DNA of 35,886 nt, taken from positions 1-35,886 of the forward strand of contig CAKRAT010000016.1 of the NCBI GenBank assembly GCA_934295165.1, in the 5' to 3' direction. The translations under genes were made by a program, and so were the position numbers. The notes under the pieces are model-generated. The model saw only the letters and a program-made list of their open reading frames with translations, was not told the origin of the DNA and ran no database searches. Positions 16,467 to 24,111 of this stretch are shown one piece after another. Source of the stretch: an uncultured Dorea sp. Its GTDB lineage: Bacteria > Bacillota > Clostridia > Lachnospirales > Lachnospiraceae. Position 1 is the stretch's first letter. Every line of letters begins with the position of its first letter.

Positions 16467-17267
16467 TCACTTTTCTGTGAGTAGCACTTTGATTATTTCT
16501 CCACGTATAGAAATCAATTTCTTAACCATTTCAGGATTATTGTATTCTACTGTCAATAATTCATACTCCTTATTACGAATATTTGCATTCCAATCTTCAA
16601 TAGTCTCTAAATGAATTTCTTTTGGTTGTAAACTTATTTCTTCCCATATTTCTTTGTAATATATTTGTTGACAAGTAAGTATCATATACTCTTTAAAATT
16701 CAAATTCCCCCATTTCTCTTGAAAAGATTTTTCTTGCTTATATTCCACCTTTTGTCCTTTCACTGTTGTATAAATTACTTCTTTATTTTCCCAATTTGTT
16801 TGCAAAAAAAACAAGAGTTTATCCCACTGTTCATTAAAATATTTATGAATATTTTGAAGTTGTGGTCTTTTATCCATTCTTGGATAAACTGAATAATTAC
16901 CAATTCTATGATATTCATCTCTAATAGACTTATTATTATTCATAACATCATAATATACATCAAAAGTAAAATCATTCGCGTCTACATTATTTTTATTTGA
17001 CAATATACATGTAGAAAATCTCTCATTCTCTTTTATTAAAAATTGTGAAAGCTTGTCTTGATAATATATGCTAAAAAGTATTTTCCATATCAGTTTAGAC
17101 AATATAGATTGCTCTGTATCAAATTTTGTATATTCATATGAAAAATCATACTCAATAATGTCATTTTCTTTAATGAACTTTTTTAATCTTTCTTCTAAAT
17201 TATTATTTTGTAATACTTCAAGATCTTCATAATCTTTTATAAACAAATTAATACTATTTTCTACCAT
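16467..17267 (-). CDS. AT-rich orphan of unknown function
   Basis: The frame extends to 17336, but the only good site (GAGAGG, 7 nt) precedes the ATG at 17267, giving 266 residues. It has no signal peptide or membrane helix. The sequence is rich in Asn, Lys, Ile and Tyr and markedly lower in GC than its neighbours, which suggests recent acquisition. A segment near the middle (YHRIGNYSVYPRMDKRPQLQ, then HKYFNEQWDKLLFFLQTNW) recalls a Firmicutes family of 'yH-x-IGN-x-x-P' proteins of unknown function; this is a weak impression. It is flanked by a T7 tract upstream that may be a terminator tail. Confidence 0.65.
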   Translation of the reverse strand: MVENSINLFIKDYEDLEVLQNNNLEERLKKFIKENDIIEYDFSYEYTKFDTEQSILSKLIWKILFSIYYQDKLSQFLIKENERFSTCILSNKNNVDANDFTFDVYYDVMNNNKSIRDEYHRIGNYSVYPRMDKRPQLQNIHKYFNEQWDKLLFFLQTNWENKEVIYTTVKGQKVEYKQEKSFQEKWGNLNFKEYMILTCQQIYYKEIWEEISLQPKEIHLETIEDWNANIRNKEYELLTVEYNNPEMVKKLISIRGEIIKVLLTEK

Positions 17268-17370
17268 TTCCAATCCTCTCTTATTCATCAAAAAAACACC
17301 ACAGCCCCGCCATGATGCTTCCTCACATTGCTGCAACTGGCTGCCATTTCACAGGCCCTATAGCTTTCCG

Positions 17371-17487
17371 TCACAGTGTTTCCACTGCTTTGGCTATTGA
17401 ATTGTATCGTATACTATATTGTACATCATCTGCCACTTCATAGCAACCAATTTCAATCCATATCTCAGCTATTTTTACCAATTTCAT
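17371..17487 (-). CDS. Possible 38-residue small protein downstream of the basic 88-residue protein
   Basis: The ATG lies 8 nt past the stop of the 88-residue gene. The frame (MKLVKIAEIWIEIGCYEVAD...) reads like protein, but the ribosome-binding site is poor. Beyond its stop the same frame continues with protein-like codons (RKAIGPVKWQPVAAM), so this may be a gene broken by a nonsense codon. Confidence 0.3.
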   Translation of the reverse strand: MKLVKIAEIWIEIGCYEVADDVQYSIRYNSIAKAVETL

Positions 17488-17495
17488 TTCTTTAT

Positions 17496-17762
17496 TTACT
17501 TACTTCTATAGCATTTTCTCCAAAGCTCTGGCCAATCTGAAAGATTTTTACAAGATTCTCTTCTCCATATCGGTTCACCCCAGGTACGATAATCGCATAT
17601 ATGCCAGGACTCATTCAGCTTCTTATAGTACTTTGATTTTCCTGCTTTAAGATCCTCATGTTTGATTTTCCCATTTCGGCGAACCCGCCGATTGGCATAT
17701 TTTTTCGCCGAACGGTCTTTATCACCTTTGTACACAGGCGTATGTTTAAAACTCCGGCTCAT
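17496..17762 (-). CDS. Small basic protein (88 residues), common hypothetical in Firmicutes
   Basis: The frame opens at 17798, but GAGGAGGT lies 8 nt before the ATG at 17762, which begins MSRSFKHTPVYKGD. The protein is very basic (KKYANRRVRRNGKIKHEDLKA) with a Trp/Tyr/Cys-rich C-terminus (SWHICDYRTWGEPIWRRES). Proteins beginning MSRSxKHTP are familiar small hypotheticals in Firmicutes chromosomes and prophages. RNA or DNA binding is plausible from charge only. It is the last clear gene of the HAD operon, separated from it by a hairpin just upstream of its ribosome-binding site. Confidence 0.75.
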   Translation of the reverse strand: MSRSFKHTPVYKGDKDRSAKKYANRRVRRNGKIKHEDLKAGKSKYYKKLNESWHICDYRTWGEPIWRRESCKNLSDWPELWRKCYRSK

Positions 17763-17780
17763 ACAACAGTACCTCCTCAT

Positions 17781-17816
17781 AGGATTCCAGCCTTCCATAT
17801 GCAGGACTGGAATCCT
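17781..17816 (-). promoter_or_regulatory. 10-bp hairpin directly before the ribosome-binding site of the 88-residue gene
   Basis: AGGATTCCAG and CTGGAATCCT form a perfect 10-bp stem with a 16-nt loop, ending 2-3 nt from the GAGGAGGT site. It could be an intercistronic processing or stability element, a translation control, or a terminator for the gene upstream. Confidence 0.5.
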
Positions 17817-17874
17817 ATCACTTTTTCATCCTTCCGCCGACCTGCAGCAATTTTTCTGCTGCATCCACCACACT

Positions 17875-18423
17875 CTATTTCGATTGTTCCGACAGAACAA
17901 TCACCATGCGCTTTTTATGCATGGTCTCATAGTCAACAACTCTCCAATATTCTTCTACCCACGGATGATCTTCCATTCCGATGCCATAGACATGCATATT
18001 GTCATATTTCTCCGGTATATCACGTCTGAATTCATAGATTTCAGATGACCAGTCTTCTCTCTTGACAACTGCGAAGTTTCTTCCGTTCTGCAGATAAGGC
18101 TTCAAGTCCCGGAACAATAGCACTTCGTCCGTACTGCGCTGAATCGTCCGCGGCTTCTCGCTCAATACAATCTCTATAGCCGGTTTCAAAGTGATGTCTT
18201 TTGACGTTATAACAGCTTCTCCCGACTGAGCCGGTACTGTATAGACATCATTTGAGAATTCTACATCAATCATCCCTATGCCATAGACATAGAGATGATC
18301 GTATTTTTGCTCCGGAATGTCTGCCATGAACAGATAATTCTCATAATAGCCATCTTCATGATTGATGGATAATCGGACATTGCGGGCAATGTATTTTTTA
18401 ATCTCTTTAAACTGAATAGCCAT
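17875..18423 (-). CDS. Uncharacterised protein made of two internal repeats
   Basis: The 182 residues consist of two copies of a unit of about 80 residues. Copy 1 (6-90) contains DIPEQKYDHLYVYGIGMID and ends IEIVLSE; copy 2 (105-180) contains DIPEKYDNMHVYGIGMED and ends MVIVLSE. The repeated VYGIGM(I/E)D strand-turn is the best-conserved feature and probably marks a substrate or partner site. It has no signal peptide or membrane helix. The gene starts 6 nt after the GyrA-fragment protein in the HAD phosphatase operon. The family is not recognised. Confidence 0.8.
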   Translation of the reverse strand: MAIQFKEIKKYIARNVRLSINHEDGYYENYLFMADIPEQKYDHLYVYGIGMIDVEFSNDVYTVPAQSGEAVITSKDITLKPAIEIVLSEKPRTIQRSTDEVLLFRDLKPYLQNGRNFAVVKREDWSSEIYEFRRDIPEKYDNMHVYGIGMEDHPWVEEYWRVVDYETMHKKRMVIVLSEQSK

Positions 18424-18429
18424 ATCTGC

Positions 18430-19305
18430 CTATTCCTCACTTTCTTTACATTCTCTTTCACAAAACTCAATCTGATCTATCACGCGGGCCAGTTCCTGTT
18501 TCTTTTCTTCCCGGACCTTCCTGTCAAAGATATACAACGGCATATATCTCAAATATCTAGTCTGATTCAATGAAAAACCGAATCTTACTTGCATTACTGA
18601 GGCAAGCTTAATAAAGTCCTCATTTTCTTCCATCAGTTTCGCGATTTCCGCAACGTTTTCCGCAGCGGTTATATATGCCTCCAATTCCGACTTTCTTTCC
18701 TGATATTTTCTCAGTTGTCTCCGCACATAATTTTTGTAGCCGCTTTCGTTTCTCATCCTGCCATTGGCTATCTGCTCCTTTATATCATCGAATTCTTCTA
18801 TTTTTCGCTGACATTCTTCATATTTTTCTGTTGTCAGCATGTCCAGTCGGATTTGAGATAATTTTTTAATCTGGTAATCAGACAAACCGTACTTTTCTTT
18901 TAATTCAATTGTCATTTCACCAGGATTTCGGCTGTTTTTGATGACATCAATGAGTTCTGCACTATGCTCATATAACCAGATATAGTCCTTGCATAGCTCA
19001 TAATGCGTATCCTCATATTCAAAATTGACATCCTCTTCATAGGCTCGTCTTTCCTTTGGTATGGTCCCATGCATTTTATTATAATTCACTCCGGCATATT
19101 CATTGGTACGGACATTAGTACGAGCGCCAATATGATCATATTCCGCCAGTTCATTAATTGCCAGAGCATAGGCTTTGGACAATGCCGCATAGATGGATGT
19201 GAAATCATCCACATAAACAGAGATACGCTGCACATTACCCGGATAATTTTTCGGTACATATTCGCCAAATCTTTCAATCCCAATACTCACCTGATTACAT
19301 CTCAT
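18430..19305 (-). CDS. Uncharacterised protein with a GyrA/ParC-like helical module
   Basis: This 291-residue protein starts after a strong GGGAGGAG site. Residues 1-60 look like a small alpha/beta domain (QRISVYVDDFTSIYAALSKA). Residues about 110-180 match the stretch of DNA gyrase/topoisomerase IV subunit A that closes the breakage-reunion domain: ELIDVIKNSRNPGE, then LKEKYGLSDYQIKKLSQIRL, LTTEKYEEC (compare GyrA 'EVIxLIRxSKxxEE...LMEKFGLSExQAQAILDMRL...LTGLE'). A basic coiled coil follows (190-225), then a second helical region. The catalytic Tyr domain of gyrase is absent, so this is a borrowed dimerisation module, not a topoisomerase. Confidence 0.78.
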   Translation of the reverse strand: MRCNQVSIGIERFGEYVPKNYPGNVQRISVYVDDFTSIYAALSKAYALAINELAEYDHIGARTNVRTNEYAGVNYNKMHGTIPKERRAYEEDVNFEYEDTHYELCKDYIWLYEHSAELIDVIKNSRNPGEMTIELKEKYGLSDYQIKKLSQIRLDMLTTEKYEECQRKIEEFDDIKEQIANGRMRNESGYKNYVRRQLRKYQERKSELEAYITAAENVAEIAKLMEENEDFIKLASVMQVRFGFSLNQTRYLRYMPLYIFDRKVREEKKQELARVIDQIEFCERECKESEE

Positions 19306-19323
19306 ACGCTTTCTCCTCCCGCG

Positions 19324-19806
19324 TTAAAATAATTGAATATAGTCTCTAAATAACATAGTTTCCACCGCCGGTGTCTTTGCGGCATATTCTGCCCGCTCAA
19401 GACCATTTGTCAGCAGCAAACGCTCCCACAACTTCGGATAATTTCTGAAATCAAACAAGTTATCATCCAGAATCACATATTCTTCGATTTCAGGATGATT
19501 TTCCAGATAAACCTGAATACCAGCACCACGCTTGTACATCTGGTCTTCTGTATGCGCCGACAGTGTTAAACCATATTTCTCCAGTTTTGAGACCAGATAC
19601 ACATAATCTTCCTGTGTCGACTCCATCTCTTTCCAGTCAGAGGATAAAACGATATCGCCGCCGCCCATTTTTTCAATGACCTTTGACAGAATTTCTACCC
19701 GGGCATCGTCGATGCCCCTATAGCCTTCCGGTGTCTTTTGTACAGTGGTTTTAGTATTGAGTACACCATCTACATCAAGAAATACAACAAAACACTTGTT
19801 TTTCAT
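19324..19806 (-). CDS. HAD-superfamily phosphatase of the 'Swiss Army Knife' RNA-repair type
   Basis: This 160-residue protein has HAD motif I as FLDVDGVLN (D11 nucleophile, D13), motif II as VLSSDWK (S-x-S/W), and motif IV as ILDDN. The short cap-less form with SSDW is typical of the HAD domains found in multidomain RNA-repair proteins (HAD_SAK). They are predicted to remove terminal phosphates from RNA. A GGAGGAAA site precedes the ATG. It heads the operon behind dyad promoter b. It would complement RtcB and RlaP by cleaning ends before ligation or extension (inference). Confidence 0.85.
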   Translation of the reverse strand: MKNKCFVVFLDVDGVLNTKTTVQKTPEGYRGIDDARVEILSKVIEKMGGGDIVLSSDWKEMESTQEDYVYLVSKLEKYGLTLSAHTEDQMYKRGAGIQVYLENHPEIEEYVILDDNLFDFRNYPKLWERLLLTNGLERAEYAAKTPAVETMLFRDYIQLF

Positions 19807-19850
19807 CCAACATTTCCTCCATTTAAGAAACTCATCTGCTTGTTGTTCTT

Positions 19851-19882
19851 ACTATAGCATTTCTACATGTGCAAGAACTTAC
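19851..19882 (-). promoter_or_regulatory. Promoter with shared dyad, copy b (HAD operon)
   Basis: GTAAG-TT-CTTGC (19871-19882), 14 bp, then TATAGT (19851-19856) on the minus strand, 45 nt from the HAD start. Confidence 0.75.
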
Positions 19883-19984
19883 CTATCCCCCCTTTCTAAA
19901 CCATTTTTACGATCAAACAGTAAAATTATTTTTCCATTTTGCCTTTTCACCGGGGGTTTTATTTAATATCAGTCATCCTTGCTT

Positions 19985-20839
19985 CTAATTTCTCTCACAT
20001 ATTTTTCTCATATATTTCTCAAACACTCTGAAATTCCGATCGTCTCTCGGTGAACAATACACCGCAAATTCAATATTTCTGAAGGCATGCAGATAGTCTT
20101 CAATCACATTTCTCGCCGCCTGGGCAACAATTTCCGGTTTGTTTTTGAATGCACCGCAGCCAAAGGCTCCAAGAATCACCGTTTCATCCTTTTCTGAAAT
20201 GGCAGTATCCAGAATGCGTCTTAATCTCCGTTCATGCAGGTCCAGCAGTGCTTCATCTGACATTTTGACACTCTTTCTGCCATCCCCGGTATTAAAGGTA
20301 TTTCCCGGACGTTCTCTGAGATTGGGTGCCGCACAGGTAATGACATCGACCTGATACCAATCTGATTCATCCATCAGCTTCGGATATTCACTATCCCTTT
20401 TAAACACCAACACTTCCGGCGTAAAGATAATATCATCATTATGGCGCGGATTCCTTGCCCGCCGATGAGGCCTGTAAAATCCATTCAACAGCTCCGGCGT
20501 ATTCAGACAAAAGTATAAGTCCGAACATCGACAGAGACATTCTTCCTGCGCATTCGCGCCCCGCTCCACACCGCCTCCCGGATTGGAGGCAGATGCAAAA
20601 TTATGAACAGCCGTTTTCGTTTCCTTATAAGCCGCTGCTGCCTCAAACGTTCGCTTCTTTGAGACAACAACCTTCGCCGGATGTCTAAAACGCTTTTTAT
20701 CTATCAACGGCATTTCCACATCTTCTGAGATCAGCTTCTGCCCTTTCCTTGATTTTTGAAGTGCTTCCTTTATTGCTGCATTTTCCTTACACAGCTTCTC
20801 TGTATCCTTAAAAATCTCAATATTTTCCTGTCTTCCCAT
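19985..20839 (-). CDS. PARG-like macro-domain protein (TIGR02452 family)
   Basis: The 284 residues cover the microbial poly(ADP-ribose) glycohydrolase-like family at usual length. The PARG signature is intact: NFASASNPGGGVERGANAQ with GGG at 88-90 and the catalytic pair Q98-E99-E100. It is followed by VITCAAPN and GAFGCGAFKN, the macro-domain phosphate-binding loop. Family members remove ADP-ribose; in an RNA-repair setting the target could be ADP-ribosylated RNA or protein, or ADP-ribose cyclic phosphate by-products (inference). A GAGGTGG site lies about 10 nt before the ATG. It is the last gene of the operon starting at 25543. Confidence 0.9.
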   Translation of the reverse strand: MGRQENIEIFKDTEKLCKENAAIKEALQKSRKGQKLISEDVEMPLIDKKRFRHPAKVVVSKKRTFEAAAAYKETKTAVHNFASASNPGGGVERGANAQEECLCRCSDLYFCLNTPELLNGFYRPHRRARNPRHNDDIIFTPEVLVFKRDSEYPKLMDESDWYQVDVITCAAPNLRERPGNTFNTGDGRKSVKMSDEALLDLHERRLRRILDTAISEKDETVILGAFGCGAFKNKPEIVAQAARNVIEDYLHAFRNIEFAVYCSPRDDRNFRVFEKYMRKICERN

Positions 20840-20882
20840 TTTTCTTTTTCCACCTCAACACCATAAATGAATCTCTTTACTA

Positions 20883-21167
20883 CTACTGCTTAAAACTCTG
20901 CAATTCATTTTGCAATTCTTCCTGCTCTTCTTTTGGCTTTTTCCGTTCTTTTTCGTTAAACGCTCTAAGCCTCATATCTATAATGGCCTGCGCCTGTTCC
21001 TCTGTGAAATCAAACTTTGCCATCAATGCTCTTCTTGCAGCCTGCATATCAACAGCTGCATAAACACTTTCAATAACCTCTCTTCCATGCTCCACGGCCC
21101 ATACAATGGCATTGATAATATGCAGCCGTTCTTCTATTCTAGATGCTTTACTTTTTTCTGAATTCAT
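20883..21167 (-). CDS. Small stand-alone GyrA/ParC-like helical protein
   Basis: All 94 residues correspond to one segment of gyrase/topoisomerase IV subunit A: RLHIINAIVWAVEHGREVIE, then RRALMAKFDFTEEQAQAIID, MRLRAFNEKER (compare GyrA 'RxHILEGLLIALDxIDEVI...LMEKFGLSExQAQAILDMRLRxLTGLE'). No catalytic domain or DNA-binding core is present. It starts with a GGGG site inside the gap after the AAA+ gene and is probably a partner of that ATPase or of RNA-repair enzymes. It may be a helical dimerisation module; database annotation as 'DNA gyrase subunit A' would be misleading. Confidence 0.8.
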   Translation of the reverse strand: MNSEKSKASRIEERLHIINAIVWAVEHGREVIESVYAAVDMQAARRALMAKFDFTEEQAQAIIDMRLRAFNEKERKKPKEEQEELQNELQSFKQ

Positions 21168-21183
21168 ACTGTCTTACCCCTTT

Positions 21184-24057
21184 CTAATCCGCTGCCGCGA
21201 ATCCAATCTTTCGTTTCTTATTTGTCACTTTTTTGACCGCTTCCGGAATGTCACACGCTTCCAAAGTTGTCATTTGCTCTATCGTCAAATCTTCTGTTCC
21301 ATCATCTGATGCCATCAGTTCTGTCAACCGCTCGGACAGATTCATTTCTGCTTCTTCCAGCATCTTCCGAACAAATCGGCCATTGCCATAGTCCCGGCTT
21401 CCATGAACACCTTCATAATTCCTTCTTAATTTCTCCATGGCAGCCTCCGTCGCAGTCATATGTTTTCTTGAAAGCATCAGTTTTGTCATGGCACACAATT
21501 CATCAATGGAATAGTCCTCGAATGCCACCTGAAATGCAATTCTTGAACGCATGCCGGGATTTCTGTCGAGGAACTGCTGCATAGGTTCCGGATAACCTGC
21601 GAAGATGACAATGACATCCTCCCGATGGTTTTCCATTTCCTGTACAATGGTATGAATGGCCTCATCACCATACCCATTGCTGTAACCATCACACAGCGCA
21701 TAGGCTTCATCTATAAAGAGAACACCGCCCTGGGCTTCTTTGAATTTTTGTTTTACCAGAGGTGCTGTGGAACCGACACAACTTCCTACGAGATCTGCTC
21801 GACCTGCTTCCACAAAGCTGCCCGTGGGCAGAACCTTTTCATCCTTCAGGATCTCTGCAAACAGTCTGGCCACGGTTGTCTTGGCTGTACCAGGATTACC
21901 GGTAAAAACCATATGTAAAGAAGCATTTTCCTTTGAAATTCCTTTTTCAGCATAAAGCTTATGAAGTTTGTAGTTGGCAATCGCCTTGTGAATCACTTTC
22001 TTCACAGTATCCAGGCCGATCATCTCATCCAGCTCTTTTCGTGCCGTTCCAACGGTTCGCTTCTCTTTCTGACCTGTTTCCAATCTGCCGATGTCCGCCT
22101 TTGCAATAAGAAAAAGCTCATCTTCCCGGATATTCCCCGGATTTTTCCTGACAGACATCAGACGCTCTGACTGCTGCCTGACGGAACGTTCCATCAGATT
22201 ACGCACATATCGGCCATTGCCAAAGTTATCACTGCGCCGTACCTTATCAAAAATGTCATAGGCCTCTTTAACAGCGGCTTCTTCTGCATGAAAACCACGC
22301 TCTTTCAGCATCATTTTGAATATTTCAGTTAATTCACCGGCATTGTAATCTGGGAAATCAATCCAATGCGGAATTCTGCTCTTCAAGCCCTCGTTCAGTT
22401 CCATAAAACGGTGCATTTTCTCATTGTAACCGGCCAGAACCACAATGACGTCCTCCCGGTGATTTTCCAGTTCCTGAAGCAATACAGTAATCGCCAGACT
22501 GCTACTCATTGAATAGGCTTCGTCAATAAATAAAACGCCGCCTTTTGCTGCAGTGAAAGCCTCTCTGATGGCATAACCACAACACAATCCATCTAAATCC
22601 ATACCACCCCGCTCTACAAAAACGCCGCTTTTCAAAATGCCCTTTTCTTTTGCAATTCCCGCAAATAATCTGGCTACTGTTGTCTTGGCACTGCCCGGAT
22701 TACCGCCGAAGATCATATGCATTGTGCCGGATTCATAGTTTCTTCCCATACGCTTCTTACGCTCTTTTTCTACAAGATCCGTATCGATGATCTGATCAAT
22801 CTGGGTTTTAACCGCATTCAGGCCAATCATCTGCTGCAGCTTATCATAAGCAGATGCCGCATTCTCATCCCGATCCAGCATAAAGTCCTCTGAAAGATCA
22901 TAATCATAGGCTTTCAGCACGTTTTTGTTCAGACACCAGGCTTCAAACTGCTCATAAGCCATCAGCACATCTGTCTGGGTAAATGTATTCCCCGGAAATA
23001 ACTTCATAAATTCATTGGCCTGCTTTGCATACTGGGAATATTCTGAACCTTTGATCAGCTCTCTCATATATTGAACAGCTGCCTTTCTGTCACCGGTTCC
23101 TTCTCTCAGCATCACCGGAATCACATACTTTTTCAGATTTGGCAGCAGATAGTAGGCAAATCCCGGCTTGTCCATGTTATAAGTAAAGACAAAAAGACAC
23201 TGATTTCGGTATTTTTTCACCAGCATCTCCAGATACTGGCTTGCACTTAAATAGTCTGTCGGATCATAACCAAACTTCTCGGACAAATCAAAGACAATGA
23301 CACCGCCAACATTGTTTTCGATAATTTCTTCCATATGATTATTTCCTTTGTAGAAAGCCGGATCAATCTCACTAATAACTTCCATTCGCCTGCTGCCAAT
23401 ACGATTCGCTTTCAATAATTTCTGCATGAGTGTTTCAACCATATCACTGGCCGCTTCTATGCTTCGGCTGGATAAAATATAATGCACCATATTGCCGCTG
23501 TAGGCAGATGTATTCTGATGCATCTCTATATTTTCCAATTCGCTGATAAATTTATGATCATATAAAAAATAGTTTTTCCTTTCCCTCCCGGAAATAATCC
23601 GTTCTGTAAAATGATAGTTTGTATTTCTAAAATCCGAATCTGAAGAATTATAGTAATAAATCCATAAATGCGTTGAATCGATAATTTTATTGGATAAAAC
23701 AAGATACTGTCTCCTTTTCGCTTCTAAAATACAATCCATAAACTGATGCATTGTTATTTCATATGGATCTTCTTTTACTTTCTTTATATTTATAGAAAAG
23801 GCTGCTTTGAGCATCTCAGCAATCGCCAGATAGGCATCCTGATATATTATTTTCTTTTCATTGTATGCAAACACAGCATAAACAAAATTTTCTTCCTCTT
23901 GATATGCCAAAAAGGATAATTCTTTCTGCAAATTTCTGTACATATAATTATTCACTGACTCAATTGGACTATCATAACCATACTCTCTCAAGTTTACTTT
24001 TGCTTTTTCTTTAATTTCTTCCGAACTGGTGTTAAGTATCACATGGTAATATCTCAT
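21184..24057 (-). CDS. Tandem AAA+ ATPase of the CbbX/SpoVK type
   Basis: This 957-residue protein has two AAA+ domains of the CbbX/CfxQ family. Domain 1 has Walker A GGNPGSAKTT (451-460) and Walker B GGVLFIDEAYSM (about 506-517). Domain 2 has Walker A TGNPGTAKTT (719-728), Walker B GGVLFIDEAYAL (about 777-788), and GNGRFVRK as the sensor/arginine region. Both look active. The first about 430 residues are unlike the family, but 210-400 may be a third, degenerate AAA unit (NNVGGVIVFDLSEKFG at a Walker B position, no usable P-loop). Such proteins remodel protein complexes. It lies between the PHP gene and the GyrA-fragment gene, probably acting as the motor of the system (inference). Confidence 0.92.
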   Translation of the reverse strand: MRYYHVILNTSSEEIKEKAKVNLREYGYDSPIESVNNYMYRNLQKELSFLAYQEEENFVYAVFAYNEKKIIYQDAYLAIAEMLKAAFSINIKKVKEDPYEITMHQFMDCILEAKRRQYLVLSNKIIDSTHLWIYYYNSSDSDFRNTNYHFTERIISGRERKNYFLYDHKFISELENIEMHQNTSAYSGNMVHYILSSRSIEAASDMVETLMQKLLKANRIGSRRMEVISEIDPAFYKGNNHMEEIIENNVGGVIVFDLSEKFGYDPTDYLSASQYLEMLVKKYRNQCLFVFTYNMDKPGFAYYLLPNLKKYVIPVMLREGTGDRKAAVQYMRELIKGSEYSQYAKQANEFMKLFPGNTFTQTDVLMAYEQFEAWCLNKNVLKAYDYDLSEDFMLDRDENAASAYDKLQQMIGLNAVKTQIDQIIDTDLVEKERKKRMGRNYESGTMHMIFGGNPGSAKTTVARLFAGIAKEKGILKSGVFVERGGMDLDGLCCGYAIREAFTAAKGGVLFIDEAYSMSSSLAITVLLQELENHREDVIVVLAGYNEKMHRFMELNEGLKSRIPHWIDFPDYNAGELTEIFKMMLKERGFHAEEAAVKEAYDIFDKVRRSDNFGNGRYVRNLMERSVRQQSERLMSVRKNPGNIREDELFLIAKADIGRLETGQKEKRTVGTARKELDEMIGLDTVKKVIHKAIANYKLHKLYAEKGISKENASLHMVFTGNPGTAKTTVARLFAEILKDEKVLPTGSFVEAGRADLVGSCVGSTAPLVKQKFKEAQGGVLFIDEAYALCDGYSNGYGDEAIHTIVQEMENHREDVIVIFAGYPEPMQQFLDRNPGMRSRIAFQVAFEDYSIDELCAMTKLMLSRKHMTATEAAMEKLRRNYEGVHGSRDYGNGRFVRKMLEEAEMNLSERLTELMASDDGTEDLTIEQMTTLEACDIPEAVKKVTNKKRKIGFAAAD

Positions 24058-24111
24058 AAACCTTTTCTCCTTTATCTATACCGCCGCAATATCTTCCGAT
24101 CATCATTTAAT

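Noticed and set aside
18430..21167. DNA gyrase or topoisomerase genes
   Set aside because: Only the helical segment matches; catalytic tyrosine, DNA gate and C-terminal domains are absent.
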